A stretch of DNA of 64,000 bases from contig NZ_AP024488.1 of the NCBI RefSeq assembly GCF_021654575.1, positions 4,425,501-4,489,500 of the forward strand, given 5' to 3'. A program made the position numbers and the translations under genes. The stretch comes from Desulfoluna limicola (GTDB taxonomy: Bacteria; Desulfobacterota; Desulfobacteria; Desulfobacterales; Desulfolunaceae). The notes under the pieces were generated by a model that was given only the letters and a program-made list of their open reading frames with translations, was not told where the DNA came from and did not search any database. Below, one piece after another: positions 9,245-18,565 of this stretch (within the stretch, counting starts at the first letter, position 1; each line of letters starts with the position of its first letter).

Positions 9245-11602
9245 CTAAATCTTCAACTCATCCATCTTCACCACGCGTGGGGTGAGGAAGACGAGCAGCT
9301 CCTGCTTCTCCTCCGTTCTCGTGCGGTTCTTGAAGAGCCAGCCCAAAACGGGAATCTGTGAAAGAATGGGGAAACCAGACTCGGCAAATGTTTTGTTGGA
9401 CTTGATGATGCCACCGATCACGATGGTTTCTCCATCATTCATGATCAGCTCGGTTTCAACGCCTTTGGTGTTGAGGCCGGGTACTCCGTCGGTGATGCTG
9501 CCGACATCGTTTTTGTCGATCAACACTTGAAGAGCGATCCGATCATCAGCGGTGACATGGGGGGTCACTTCAAGCTTCAGCTCAACCTTCTTGAATTCCA
9601 CATCCACATCACCATCGTCAACGGTCTGGTAGGGAATCTCAACCCCCTGCTTGATGGTGGCCTTCTTGTTATCCAAGGTGAGGATTTTCGGGGATGAAAC
9701 AATCTTGCCGGTTCCCTTGGTTTCAAGGGCGGTAAGCTTGGCATCCAGAATGAATGTGGACCCGGTGAGCCGTGAAAAGTTGATGCCTATGCTGTTCTGT
9801 GTATCCACGCTGTAGTCCATGGCCACATCGTAGCCATAGACCCCACCCAGGGTACCACTGCCAATGCCGTTGTTTGGATCGGTCCCGGCATTCCAGTCCA
9901 CCCCGAAGGCCCGGGTGAAGTTGGATGAGGCTTCCACAATACGCGCTTCAATGATGACCTGGGGCGTGATGCGGTCAATCTGGCCGACAATCTCTCGGGC
10001 CATGGCAATTTTTTCATCGGTATCGGTGATAATAATCTGGTTGGTACGCACATCAACGCTGACACTTCCCCGCTCGGCAGTCAGAATCCGCTCGAGGTGA
10101 GGCTTGATATCGGCTTCTGCATTGGAATAGCTGATCAGAATGTACTCGGTCGAAATGGGTGCCAGTGACTTTTGGAGCTCTTTGGAGAAACGATCCGCTG
10201 CGATGTACTGAAGGCGTTGGCTCTCTTCTTCCTTCAGGGTCGAAAGGGTCGCGATACGGGTAATGCCGTTCTCCTTGACCGATCCCAGCAGGTTCATCCT
10301 GAGCACCAGATCCAGAATCTGATCCCAGGGGACAGGGTTCTGAAGAGTCATGGTGACCTGACCTGTCACGTCTTTATCGATGGCAAAGTTCTCGCCACTG
10401 ACAGCACGGATGATACGGAACACGTTCTTGATGTCGGTCTCAAAAAAATCAACGGCAATTTTTTCACCGGTATAGGTCTTGGCCTCTCCGACAGAAATTT
10501 CAGGCCCTTTTGATTCTTCCTCAACAGGCAGAACCGCTGTGGCTTCCGGGGCCATGGTGCCACCGGGCACAGCCGACACACCGGCATTCGCCCCAACCAC
10601 TGGCACAACCATTGGTTCGGCTTCAGTGATGGCCTTTTTCCAAGCGGGAAGCTTGGCCTGATCTTCCTTGACCGGAGGAACCGTTGAAGGATCGAGGCTT
10701 ACCTCAATCTGGTCCCCACTTTGGGTCACCAGGTAGGGCACCGCATCCCTGAGTTCAATGATGAATAAGGCATCTGACCCCATCTGCTCCGTCTGTACTG
10801 GCAGAATCCGGTTTACAGCGCTGTTGAATCGTGTGGTGATAATGGGGCGTTTGCGTGAATCAGGAAGGGTTGTCTCGGAAAGCTTGAGATAAAGAGTCGT
10901 GTCGTCCTTCTTGCTGACCGTATATGCAACGGGGCCCGTGGTTCCGATAAGAATCGTGGATGCGCCGCTCTGGGTGCTGGTAAAATCAATCTGATTAACC
11001 GTGCCGGGCCCAACCACTGCAGGGCTGGCTTCAGAAGCCACAACAGCTGAAGAAGCAGGCTCAGCTGCCGTATCCTCAGCCTCGACAGTCATCATCGCAA
11101 CGGATGCTTCTGCAGGGGCATCCCCCATGCCGGAGGCCATCGCAGGCTCACTCCCCAGGGATGAGGCAAAGATCACGTTGAGGCCGTTGCCGCTTCTCAC
11201 CACTTCATATTCAGCATCTTCCTTGAGAAGAATCTTAAGGCGTGTGGCACTGTTCTGCTGAGAGGCTTCGATTTTCTCGACCACACCATTTTCAACCGCC
11301 GGCTTTACCACGGCCTCTGAAAATGTTGCATCGGGGAAATAGAGCACAACGCCGAGGGGGAGTGACTGCTTCACAGAAGTATAGGTCAGCATGGCACTGC
11401 CCTGAATAGAAACAACCACTTCGCCGGCCTCCACACGGGTTGCCACGTCGGTTATGACCCGTTCAGCCATGGCAGAAGGCGGTTCGACCGCAGGTGTCAC
11501 ACTGCCTTTGTCGGATGCACACCCTGCCGTCAATGCCACAAGTGAAATAAGGATCACGGATGCAGCTGCCTGCCTGAGCAACATTGAGGTCTTGTCAAAC
11601 AT
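9245..11602 (-). CDS. pilQ: Type IV pilus secretin PilQ
   Basis: Forms the outer-membrane pore for the type IV pilus. With the start at ATG 11602 it is 785 residues, with a GGAG ribosome site nine bases upstream and one base after the pilP stop. A signal peptide ends at LTAGC (Cys28), so it is probably lipidated. Two AMIN-like regions (roughly 55-140 and 200-290) should bind peptidoglycan. A secretin/TonB short N domain follows (FFETDIKNVFRIIRAVSG, about 390-460), then N1 and the C-terminal secretin barrel with VEIPYQTV and ITPHVT-like motifs. It is the last gene of pilMNOPQ. Confidence 0.95.
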   Translation of the reverse strand: MFDKTSMLLRQAAASVILISLVALTAGCASDKGSVTPAVEPPSAMAERVITDVATRVEAGEVVVSIQGSAMLTYTSVKQSLPLGVVLYFPDATFSEAVVKPAVENGVVEKIEASQQNSATRLKILLKEDAEYEVVRSGNGLNVIFASSLGSEPAMASGMGDAPAEASVAMMTVEAEDTAAEPASSAVVASEASPAVVGPGTVNQIDFTSTQSGASTILIGTTGPVAYTVSKKDDTTLYLKLSETTLPDSRKRPIITTRFNSAVNRILPVQTEQMGSDALFIIELRDAVPYLVTQSGDQIEVSLDPSTVPPVKEDQAKLPAWKKAITEAEPMVVPVVGANAGVSAVPGGTMAPEATAVLPVEEESKGPEISVGEAKTYTGEKIAVDFFETDIKNVFRIIRAVSGENFAIDKDVTGQVTMTLQNPVPWDQILDLVLRMNLLGSVKENGITRIATLSTLKEEESQRLQYIAADRFSKELQKSLAPISTEYILISYSNAEADIKPHLERILTAERGSVSVDVRTNQIIITDTDEKIAMAREIVGQIDRITPQVIIEARIVEASSNFTRAFGVDWNAGTDPNNGIGSGTLGGVYGYDVAMDYSVDTQNSIGINFSRLTGSTFILDAKLTALETKGTGKIVSSPKILTLDNKKATIKQGVEIPYQTVDDGDVDVEFKKVELKLEVTPHVTADDRIALQVLIDKNDVGSITDGVPGLNTKGVETELIMNDGETIVIGGIIKSNKTFAESGFPILSQIPVLGWLFKNRTRTEEKQELLVFLTPRVVKMDELKI

Positions 11603-11603
11603 A

Positions 11604-12284
11604 TTATTCTTCTCCAAGAGGTTTCTGAAGTTTAAGTTCCCGTGTCCTAACAACAATCTTCCCGAGGAAGTTCTCCACTTCTTCTTCAATCACAACCCGG
11701 TCCCTGGTTATTTCAACAACCTGTCCCGAGTTGACACCCATATACGTCCCTTTGCGAACCACATACCCCTTCCCGCCGGCCTCTTCCACCATGGCCATGC
11801 TCCGACCGGGCATGCTGACGATCCCCACGAGTTTCATCTGGCTGATGTCCAGCTTCTCAAGGGGGGTCAATCGAGAAATCCTGCTCTGGCGGATTGTCGG
11901 CCTGGCCTCGCCGCCTTCAGTCACACCGGCCCCGGACCCCCCTTTGGCAAACAGGGGTTCAAAAGGGTCAACGCGCCCGGAAGGGTCATAGCTGCTTTTC
12001 CCGTAAAGCATCTCATCAGAGGCCTTCTCGGAGAGCACCTCGGGCTGTCCCGCAGCAGGGTCACCGTTCGGCACCCCACCAACCACGGGAATAATGCCCG
12101 ATGCCGGGGGTTCCGGAGCGTTCTCGAGCCCCTTCTCTTCCGCCTCTTGCTCTTTCTTTGCGACCTTGAAGGTCTTGACAGGATCTTGCGACCGGGTGGT
12201 CTCTTCGGCCTTGTCACACCCGGAAAATAATGGCCCTATCAGAAAGGCAACCGTCACTATCGATGTAATGATCTTTTTTGACAT
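11604..12284 (-). CDS. pilP: Type IV pilus inner-membrane lipoprotein PilP
   Basis: Links the PilM-N-O inner-membrane complex to the PilQ secretin. The 226-residue protein has a signal peptide with lipobox LFSGC (Cys23), a low-complexity linker rich in Glu, Pro and Gly (about 25-120), and a C-terminal beta domain ending in the region GVNSGQVVEITRDRVVIEE. It is translated just downstream of pilO (22-base gap) and one base before pilQ. Confidence 0.92.
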   Translation of the reverse strand: MSKKIITSIVTVAFLIGPLFSGCDKAEETTRSQDPVKTFKVAKKEQEAEEKGLENAPEPPASGIIPVVGGVPNGDPAAGQPEVLSEKASDEMLYGKSSYDPSGRVDPFEPLFAKGGSGAGVTEGGEARPTIRQSRISRLTPLEKLDISQMKLVGIVSMPGRSMAMVEEAGGKGYVVRKGTYMGVNSGQVVEITRDRVVIEEEVENFLGKIVVRTRELKLQKPLGEE

Positions 12285-12306
12285 GGCTCTCGATCTTTGT
12301 TTTAAT

Positions 12307-12918
12307 TTATTTTTTACCCGACGCGGGGTCCTTCTTCTCGATAAACTTGTAGGTCACAGCCGTGCACGTGGTTGAAATCTTGCCCTCTTTGTAACCACTC
12401 ATCTGTATGTTTCGAATGTTTACAATACGGTTGAGACCGGTCACCTTGTCGAAAAACATCACCGTGTTGTGGAAGTTTCCGGTTAACTTGAGGCTGACGG
12501 GAATTTCCCCATAAAAATCCTTGTTCACCTCTGCCTGAGGCTGGAACAGGAGGAACTCAAGCCCGGTGTCCTGCCCGGATTGTGAAATGCTCGTCAACAG
12601 AGAAGGGATCTCCTTCTTTTCAGGCAAGGCGCGCATCACTTTCCTGAACTCGGCTTCCTTCATCTTCCACTCCCGCTGCAGAGAGGCAAGGCGAGCGGCT
12701 TTCTTCCTCGCAATATCAAGCTGCGTCCCAAGGGACTGAAGCGTCTGCTTCTGCTGTTTGATCTCTTCGTATTTGGGCAGGATGGAGAAATAGAAGATAG
12801 CCCCTATCAGAGCGATGCACGTGACCACACAGATGGCTATCCTCTGTATTCTGTCAAGTTCTTCAACCCTTTTGAACAAGGGGTCCATCGATTGAAACGC
12901 TGAGGACTTGTTCATCAT
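12307..12918 (-). CDS. pilO: Type IV pilus assembly protein PilO
   Basis: Inner-membrane partner of PilN in the pilus alignment complex. The 203-residue protein has one membrane helix (about 27-46), a coiled coil (about 47-95) and a ferredoxin-like periplasmic domain. ATG 12918 was chosen because it overlaps the pilN stop as ATGA; frames open 57 bases further upstream are inside pilN. Confidence 0.93.
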   Translation of the reverse strand: MMNKSSAFQSMDPLFKRVEELDRIQRIAICVVTCIALIGAIFYFSILPKYEEIKQQKQTLQSLGTQLDIARKKAARLASLQREWKMKEAEFRKVMRALPEKKEIPSLLTSISQSGQDTGLEFLLFQPQAEVNKDFYGEIPVSLKLTGNFHNTVMFFDKVTGLNRIVNIRNIQMSGYKEGKISTTCTAVTYKFIEKKDPASGKK

Positions 12919-13502
12919 TTTACCTTCATACCGGTTGCGTTGGAGGGTTTGGGAGTCAACTTGGCTCGGGTACATACGATTTCAAAGCTCTTCATGGTCA
13001 CGTTTTTCTGCGCACCACCCTTCTTCAAGAACTTCAGGCTGGCACTGGAAAAATACTCTGACATTTCAAGCTTGCGGGTAAAGTCTGCAACGGTGATCTC
13101 ATCTAACGCAGATCCCTTAAGGGTGACACTGTTTCCCGCCTCGCCATAACTCTGGATCCACATGCGGTCCGGAATCACAAGCTCTGTCAGGGCTCCAAGA
13201 ACCTTGACAGGTGCTTTTCGGACCACCTGAAGCTCCTCAATGATGTCGATTTTCTTCTGGAGGACCTGGTTCTTCTTGTTGATGGCGTCCACCTCTTTGG
13301 CCTTCTTCTTGAACTTGTTCAGTTCGGCCTGGGTGTCGTTCACCTTCTGTTTGTACTCAGCGACCTTGGCGCTCACACTCATGGAGTACCCGCCCATCCC
13401 CACAACAATCAAAAGGACGAGGAGCATAAAGATCGTCACCTGACGGCGGACATTCTCTTTCGTTCGCGCGGCTCGAAAAGGGAGTAAGTTGATTCGTATC
13501 AT
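12915..13502 (-). CDS. pilN: Type IV pilus assembly protein PilN
   Basis: The 195-residue inner-membrane protein begins MIRINLLP, the conserved cytoplasmic motif that binds PilM. A membrane helix follows (about 21-43), then a coiled coil and a ferredoxin-like fold. Its start overlaps the pilM stop by four bases, and its stop overlaps pilO by four bases. Confidence 0.95.
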   Translation of the reverse strand: MIRINLLPFRAARTKENVRRQVTIFMLLVLLIVVGMGGYSMSVSAKVAEYKQKVNDTQAELNKFKKKAKEVDAINKKNQVLQKKIDIIEELQVVRKAPVKVLGALTELVIPDRMWIQSYGEAGNSVTLKGSALDEITVADFTRKLEMSEYFSSASLKFLKKGGAQKNVTMKSFEIVCTRAKLTPKPSNATGMKVK

Positions 13503-14566
13503 TTGTCGTTCACTTTCCTTATCGCAAGCCCCATGCAGATGGCGGCCTGGGGTGCCATCTGCTTGAGATAGTCATCGTCAATTCGACCATCCCCTAAATT
13601 CAAGGCCTTGAAGGGATCAATGGTCTCTACTTCAGTGGATGTCCTGAGTGCCAGCATCTTCTTGAAATCGATGATATTGCCCCCACCCCCGCTGATGAGA
13701 ATTTTCTGAATTCTCTCTTCAGGGTAGGTGGAATAAAAAAAGTCGAGAGCCCGACTGATCTCCGTACACCAGTCCGCAATGACAGCCGACTCGATATCTT
13801 TCAGCTCATCGTTGGAGATACGCTCCCCATTGTTGTTCAACTTGACCTCTTCGGCCTCTTCGGCTGAGCAGTCCAGGATGGACATGATCTTCTGGTTCGT
13901 CTGACCGCACCCGAGGGAGACATCCCTCATGAACAGAGACGTGCGTCCTTTGAGAATGTTGAGAGAGGTCTTGCTTGCGCCCACGTCAATAAGCGCCACA
14001 AACTCATCCCCCGTTGACTCCGGCCCCATGTAGCCCTGTTCGTAGATATTCTGAAGGGCGAAGGCGTCTACATCCACGATGCAGGGCCCAAGCCCCGCCA
14101 TCTCCAGGACGTTAACGTAGTCGGCAATCATCTCTTTTTTGGCTGCGACGAGAAGCACGCTCATCTGGTTGGGATTGTGCTCGCTTTCCCCCAGAATCTG
14201 GAAATCAAGATTTACGTCACTGATGTCAAAGGGGATGTATTGCTCGGCTTCAAAGTGGATGGTGGATTGCAGGGCCTCTTCCGTCATGCTCTGAACGTTG
14301 ATTTTCTTGACGACGACGGAGTATCCGCCAATGGAGATTGCGGCATTGGTGGTTTTGATGTTGTGGGCCCGCATGGCTTCGCGAATGGTTTCAGCCACCT
14401 CTTCGGGATCACGAATAACCCCTTCCTCAATGGCACCATGGGGCATATCGTAAAGGCCGAAGCGCTTCAGAACATACCCGTTCTTCGTATCAGCCACCTC
14501 AGCAACCTTGATGGTGCTGGAACCGATATCAAGCCCGATCAGCTGATCTTTTTTACCAAATGTCAT
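13499..14566 (-). CDS. pilM: Type IV pilus actin-like ATPase PilM
   Basis: Cytoplasmic actin/FtsA-fold protein that docks on PilN. The 355-residue protein shows the phosphate 1 motif LIGLDIGSSTIKVAEV near the N terminus, the phosphate 2 region ALIDVGASKTSLNI (about 196-209) and ILISGGGGNI near 270. ATG 14566 has AAGGG eight bases upstream. It is the first gene of the five-gene pilus operon, so the promoter should lie in 14567-14800. Confidence 0.95.
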   Translation of the reverse strand: MTFGKKDQLIGLDIGSSTIKVAEVADTKNGYVLKRFGLYDMPHGAIEEGVIRDPEEVAETIREAMRAHNIKTTNAAISIGGYSVVVKKINVQSMTEEALQSTIHFEAEQYIPFDISDVNLDFQILGESEHNPNQMSVLLVAAKKEMIADYVNVLEMAGLGPCIVDVDAFALQNIYEQGYMGPESTGDEFVALIDVGASKTSLNILKGRTSLFMRDVSLGCGQTNQKIMSILDCSAEEAEEVKLNNNGERISNDELKDIESAVIADWCTEISRALDFFYSTYPEERIQKILISGGGGNIIDFKKMLALRTSTEVETIDPFKALNLGDGRIDDDYLKQMAPQAAICMGLAIRKVNDK

Positions 14567-15302
14567 AAGTACACCCTTACAGGAATGGGATTTATGGACT
14601 CAACACGCATGCACCCCAAGAGGGGGTACACCAATTCCATGAGGACACCACGCCGTGCCTGCTGAAACGAATTGTTCTCGGCTTTTCGCAGATAATTAAA
14701 ATCAGATAAAACGCTCCCCCGAAGCGAAAGCCCGTTGATGGCTTCATTTATTATCCGTTACATATATTCAAGTATTGCTACAATGAAGTCAAGGAAAATA
14801 TATAACTCACTTGGATAACTGACATATCTTGTACCCCAGAAAAAAAACCATCAAGATATTGTATGACTGAACACCCATTTTCTTTCATCAAACCACCGAA
14901 AAAACCTATGAATACAAAGCCATGAGTACTGAAACAATATATTAATGAGCAACAAACGTTGTTGGTCAAAAACACGACAGAAAGGACCGTAGACAGTTAA
15001 AATAGATGGCGTGCCACCCACGCTCATATCAGCGCAGGGCATAAAGAAAGGGGGGGGATAGATCAGGTCACCAAAAAGAAGCATAGCAATGGAGTATCTT
15101 TACGATTATCCATGCCCACATCATTCTGTCAAGGTTTTTCGGGAAGACAAGGGCACGTAGAGAGGTAACAGAGGAAAAGAAGGGGGGCCCACAAAATCCG
15201 GGACCAGAACCCAGGACAACCCGGTGGTTCCGGCACCACCAAAATGCGGCCAGATGTCGGCGTTTCATCAAGGGAGGATCAAACGCCGACGAAATCAGGC
15301 CA
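14567..15302. other. Long AT-rich intergenic region upstream of pilM
   Basis: About 735 bases without a credible gene. The part nearest pilM is AT-rich and should hold the operon promoter, but I cannot place a convincing -35/-10 or sigma54 site. Short minus-strand frames around 14778-15271 have no recognisable features. Confidence 0.5.
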
Positions 15303-15986
15303 TTACAACCCTGCGAGTTTTTCTTCAGCCAGGTCTTTGTAGGACGAGGCAGGAGAACTCTCCATGATCTCGCGATACAACACCGCGGCCCCCTCGGTAT
15401 CGCCTTGGGTTTCCTTGATGCGGGCGAGATGAAACGTCACCTCATAGAGCTTGACAGAGGACCCACTCTTTCGAATCTTTTCATACAAAGAGGCTGCCTC
15501 GTCTTGTTTCCCCTGCTGCTCCAGTGCCTGCCCCTGCCCACACCATGCAATGTTCCGCAGGGAGCTGTCAGAGCCAAACTCACTGGCTGCGGCGCCATAC
15601 CACTTGGATGCGGACCCATACTCCCCGGTCTCAAAGGCAAGGCCACCGTACCAGAGAAGGGCCGCGCCATAAGAGGACGCCCCCCCTTTTAAATCCCCGA
15701 GGACCGATGGGGCATCAGCAAGCCATCGAGCAAGCGCGGCGTCACGGCCCTCACGCTCCACGACGGCTTGAAAGTCCGTTTTCAAGTTTTGGAATGCGAT
15801 GGACGCATCTCTGCTGGCCTTCTGGTTGTAAAGCCCGACCCCTGTGATGACCGCCAGAAGGAGAATGCCCCCGGACACCCCGAGAATCACCTTGTCCCTG
15901 TTCGCGTTGGTAAAGGCCATGGCTTTTTCGAAAAAATCAATGAGTCGATCTTTGTCCGGCACCGCCGGCGTACTCCCTTTCTGCAT
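15303..15986 (-). CDS. YfgM-like membrane-anchored TPR protein
   Basis: The 227-residue protein has one membrane helix (about 33-53) after a short cytoplasmic segment and a periplasmic TPR-like domain (for example NIAWCGQGQALEQQGKQDEA). This matches the TPR_21/YfgM family, which associates with the SecYEG translocon and periplasmic chaperones. ATG 15986 was chosen because it has AAGGA upstream and avoids overlap with the kinase gene; a frame open to 16088 would overlap pfkB. It is 44 bases downstream of the PfkB gene, probably co-transcribed. Confidence 0.7.
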   Translation of the reverse strand: MQKGSTPAVPDKDRLIDFFEKAMAFTNANRDKVILGVSGGILLLAVITGVGLYNQKASRDASIAFQNLKTDFQAVVEREGRDAALARWLADAPSVLGDLKGGASSYGAALLWYGGLAFETGEYGSASKWYGAAASEFGSDSSLRNIAWCGQGQALEQQGKQDEAASLYEKIRKSGSSVKLYEVTFHLARIKETQGDTEGAAVLYREIMESSPASSYKDLAEEKLAGL

Positions 15987-16029
15987 GTCACACCATCCTT
16001 TGCGTATCGTATTGGAACTCCCGTACACC

Positions 16030-17028
16030 TCAAGACGCTGGCAGGTACTCTCTGATGCGGGCCCACCCCTCCTCGGGAATATCCGCACCCGTCACGCGAC
16101 ACACCTCGTACCCGCACGCCGATGCAATCCTACCGCATGTTTCAGCCGAATAGCCGCTTACCATGCCGTAAAGAAAGCCAGCCGCCCAGAGGTCTCCTGC
16201 CCCGGTGGTATCGACAATGTCTGCCCCAACCACGGGTTCAACGTCCGTCACCTTGCCACCAAAGGCAATCCGGCTTCCCCGCGCCCCGAGTTTCAAGACC
16301 GCGACATCGGCACAGGCGCTCATCGCCGAAAGGGCCGCCTCTTCATCCGAGACCCCGGTAAACGCCCGGGCTTCATCTTCGTTGGCAATGAGAATATCAA
16401 CGGAAGGAATCACCTCCGCCTTGATGAAATCCAGGGCCTCTTCAACCACGGTAAAACTGGCCAGGTCCATGGCAACCGCCGCCCCCGCATCCTTTGCAGC
16501 CTTCAGGGTCTTCATCATCAGGTCCCGGTTAAAAACCAGGTAGCCCTCGATAAGGACGATGCCCGCATCCTTAAAGTGCGCGGTGGAGATCTCATCAGGC
16601 ACCAACTCAGACGCAGCGCCAAGGTAGGTAAACATGGAGCGCTGTGCGTCGGGGGTGATGATGGAGAGAACACGCCCCGTTGGGGTGTCTGACGTCACAA
16701 GGCGGGGGGTCACCCCGTTCTTTTCCAGGTCCGTTTCAAAAATATCCCCGTAGCTGTCCCGCCCCCGTTTTCCGACAAAGGTCGCCTGGCCGCCCAGGCG
16801 CCCCACACCGATAATGGTGTTGCAGGCCGCACCGCCGGGAACCACGGTGACATCCGAGGAGACCTTTTCAAGGACACCGTCGGCAAAATCACCGTCAACA
16901 AGGGTCATGCCCCCTTTGACATCACTGATTCCCGCCAAAAACGCATCATCTTCAAATATCAGGAGATCCATCAGCGCAGACCCGACACCGACAACCCCTC
17001 TCTTTTCACCGCTCAACTTATGGTACAT
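16030..17028 (-). CDS. PfkB-family carbohydrate or nucleoside kinase (adenosine kinase-like)
   Basis: Cytoplasmic ribokinase-fold kinase of 332 residues. The N-terminal GGAACNTIIGVGRLG motif and C-terminal signature DTTGAGDLWAAGF (catalytic GAGD at 276-279) are intact. The overall look (GSALMDLL start, TYLGAASEL) resembles the adenosine kinase-like branch, but the substrate cannot be assigned from sequence alone. It lies between the SH3 and YfgM-like genes, all on the minus strand. Confidence 0.88.
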   Translation of the reverse strand: MYHKLSGEKRGVVGVGSALMDLLIFEDDAFLAGISDVKGGMTLVDGDFADGVLEKVSSDVTVVPGGAACNTIIGVGRLGGQATFVGKRGRDSYGDIFETDLEKNGVTPRLVTSDTPTGRVLSIITPDAQRSMFTYLGAASELVPDEISTAHFKDAGIVLIEGYLVFNRDLMMKTLKAAKDAGAAVAMDLASFTVVEEALDFIKAEVIPSVDILIANEDEARAFTGVSDEEAALSAMSACADVAVLKLGARGSRIAFGGKVTDVEPVVGADIVDTTGAGDLWAAGFLYGMVSGYSAETCGRIASACGYEVCRVTGADIPEEGWARIREYLPAS

Positions 17029-17092
17029 ACGAACAAAGCTCCTGCTGCCCCCCAGAGTACATGGATGGGGCCATAAAAAAAATCAATACGAC

Positions 17093-17536
17093 CTACCACA
17101 CAAGCGATTTGTGAATCCACCCCTTGTCACCATCGGCATGCCGAACCTGAATCCAATTCCCTTTTCGGGTAAGCACCTTGAAGGGCACGCCACTGTCCAC
17201 AACAAACGCAAGCGGTTTCTTGGCCCCGGGCTCTTTTCTTACATTGCATCTCTCTTTGGTCGTGATGACGGTCTCAGTCTTGTCCACCAGCTTCTTAAAG
17301 ATCCAGCCGGTGTCGTTCTCAAAATCCTTGACATAGTACCAGGAGTCCGCCTGGTCCAGAACCACGAGGGGATAATACTTCTCCACGCCTTTCCAGACAA
17401 TTTCATACTTGGTTCCGGGCCCGGTCCTCACGTTGGCGGATTCGACACTGACACTGACCCGCGTTGCTGCCAGACACATTGCAGGTGCCGCCATGAGCAC
17501 CGCAACCACTAAAGGAATGATCGTACGGATTCGCAT
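17093..17536 (-). CDS. Exported protein with two bacterial SH3 domains
   Basis: The 147-residue protein has a cleavable signal peptide (about 1-23, ending MCLAA), then two SH3_3 domains (about 28-84 and 92-147). The first begins ANVRTGPGTKYEIVWKG and the second CNVRKEPGAKKPLAFVV. Such domains usually bind peptidoglycan or anchor periplasmic proteins. It is 65 bases upstream of the PfkB gene. Confidence 0.8.
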   Translation of the reverse strand: MRIRTIIPLVVAVLMAAPAMCLAATRVSVSVESANVRTGPGTKYEIVWKGVEKYYPLVVLDQADSWYYVKDFENDTGWIFKKLVDKTETVITTKERCNVRKEPGAKKPLAFVVDSGVPFKVLTRKGNWIQVRHADGDKGWIHKSLVW

Positions 17537-17660
17537 GCCTCTCTCCGTCTCTGAAGTTTGAATTGTTCGTCAAAAGTCACCGCCCGACACATCGTTGACC
17601 CAGCGCGGCGTTCGATGAATCGAAACCTGCGGGCAAATGCAACAGGCTTTATCGCTGCAA

Positions 17661-18335
17661 TCAGCGAATAAGCTCCACCATGATCTTCTGCGCCATGCCC
17701 CGGCCCAGGATATATCGTTTGCTCTCCACGGCGATGACAAACTGCCCCCGCCCCTGGCTGGTGATCACCTCAATGGTGTCGCCCCGCCGAAGCCCCATGG
17801 AGAGAAGGCGCCCCTCGAGGTTCTCCCCGCACTGATACTCACGAATGATCAGCTTTTCACCGGGTTTTGCCAGCATGAGAGGCATCAGCGGCACCCTCTT
17901 TTTCAAACAGGACGAGCAAATGCCGTAAATATCCATGCGATGCTGCAGCATATGGAACCCATGCCGGGCGGCGATGGCCTCCTGAAGCTGCTCCAGTTGA
18001 GGATCGGCAAACTCCGTGATCCCACCGCACCGCGTGCAGATCATATGATCGTGATGATCACCCAGGTGGCGGTGCTCATACAGCACGCGCCCCTCATCAA
18101 ACCTGTTTTCCTGGGCAAACCCGTAATGGCACATGAGCTCAAGGGTTTCCTTCAGGAAATCCCGCCCCACCTGATGCCCCTCGTCGGCGAGTAGACGCGA
18201 AAGATCGTCTTCGGTCAGGTGCTCTTCCGTCTTTAAGAAGGTTTCCAGAATGGTAAATCGTTCATCAATATTATCGATTCCCTCTCCTTGGAAGAGGGTG
18301 ATAAACTGCTGTTTTTCAAGGTCATGAATCTGCAT
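17661..18335 (-). CDS. Fur-family regulator fused to a C-terminal FeoA domain
   Basis: The 224-residue protein joins a ferric uptake regulator (1-145) to a FeoA/SH3-like domain (about 151-224). The Fur part has a winged helix, the metal site HHDHMICTRCGG (HxH at 94-96, Cys100/Cys103) and a second zinc pair CSSC (Cys140/Cys143). The FeoA part starts PLMLAKPGEKLIIREYQCG and ends GRGMAQKIMVELI. FeoA normally assists the FeoB ferrous iron transporter, and DtxR-type regulators often carry this domain; a Fur carrying it is less usual. No feoB is nearby. A good sigma70 promoter lies just upstream. Confidence 0.85.
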   Translation of the reverse strand: MQIHDLEKQQFITLFQGEGIDNIDERFTILETFLKTEEHLTEDDLSRLLADEGHQVGRDFLKETLELMCHYGFAQENRFDEGRVLYEHRHLGDHHDHMICTRCGGITEFADPQLEQLQEAIAARHGFHMLQHRMDIYGICSSCLKKRVPLMPLMLAKPGEKLIIREYQCGENLEGRLLSMGLRRGDTIEVITSQGRGQFVIAVESKRYILGRGMAQKIMVELIR

Positions 18336-18361
18336 TATTGGTATCTATACCTCCGCAAGGG

Positions 18362-18390
18362 AGGATAGTACAGTGCCTGGGAGTTGTCAA
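18362..18390 (-). promoter_or_regulatory. Sigma70-type promoter of the fur-feoA gene
   Basis: On the minus strand TTGACA (18390-18385) and TATCCT (18367-18362) are separated by exactly 17 bases. Transcription would start near 18355, about 20 bases before the start codon. A small inverted repeat CCTCC-N5-GGAGG lies at the leader start. Confidence 0.6.
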
Positions 18391-18462
18391 CCGGCCGCAA
18401 CACAGGATCCGCACTGTTTTCAGCCCCATTCCCCGGGGCTGCCCCCAGGGGAGGAGAGAGAG

Positions 18463-18503
18463 CAAAAAAAAGACCCGCTCTCCAGGGATGGAAAGCGGGT
18501 CTT
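18463..18503 (-). terminator. Rho-independent terminator of htpG
   Basis: A perfect 10-bp stem AAGACCCGCT / AGCGGGTCTT (18470-18479 and 18494-18503) with a 14-base loop. Read on the minus strand it is followed by a run of seven or more T, as expected 60 bases after the htpG stop. Confidence 0.85.
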
Positions 18504-18565
18504 CTTCATCATTTATCAACGCGACGTGCTTCGCAGCTCGAAAGGCAGAGCTTTTCCTTCTGTCG

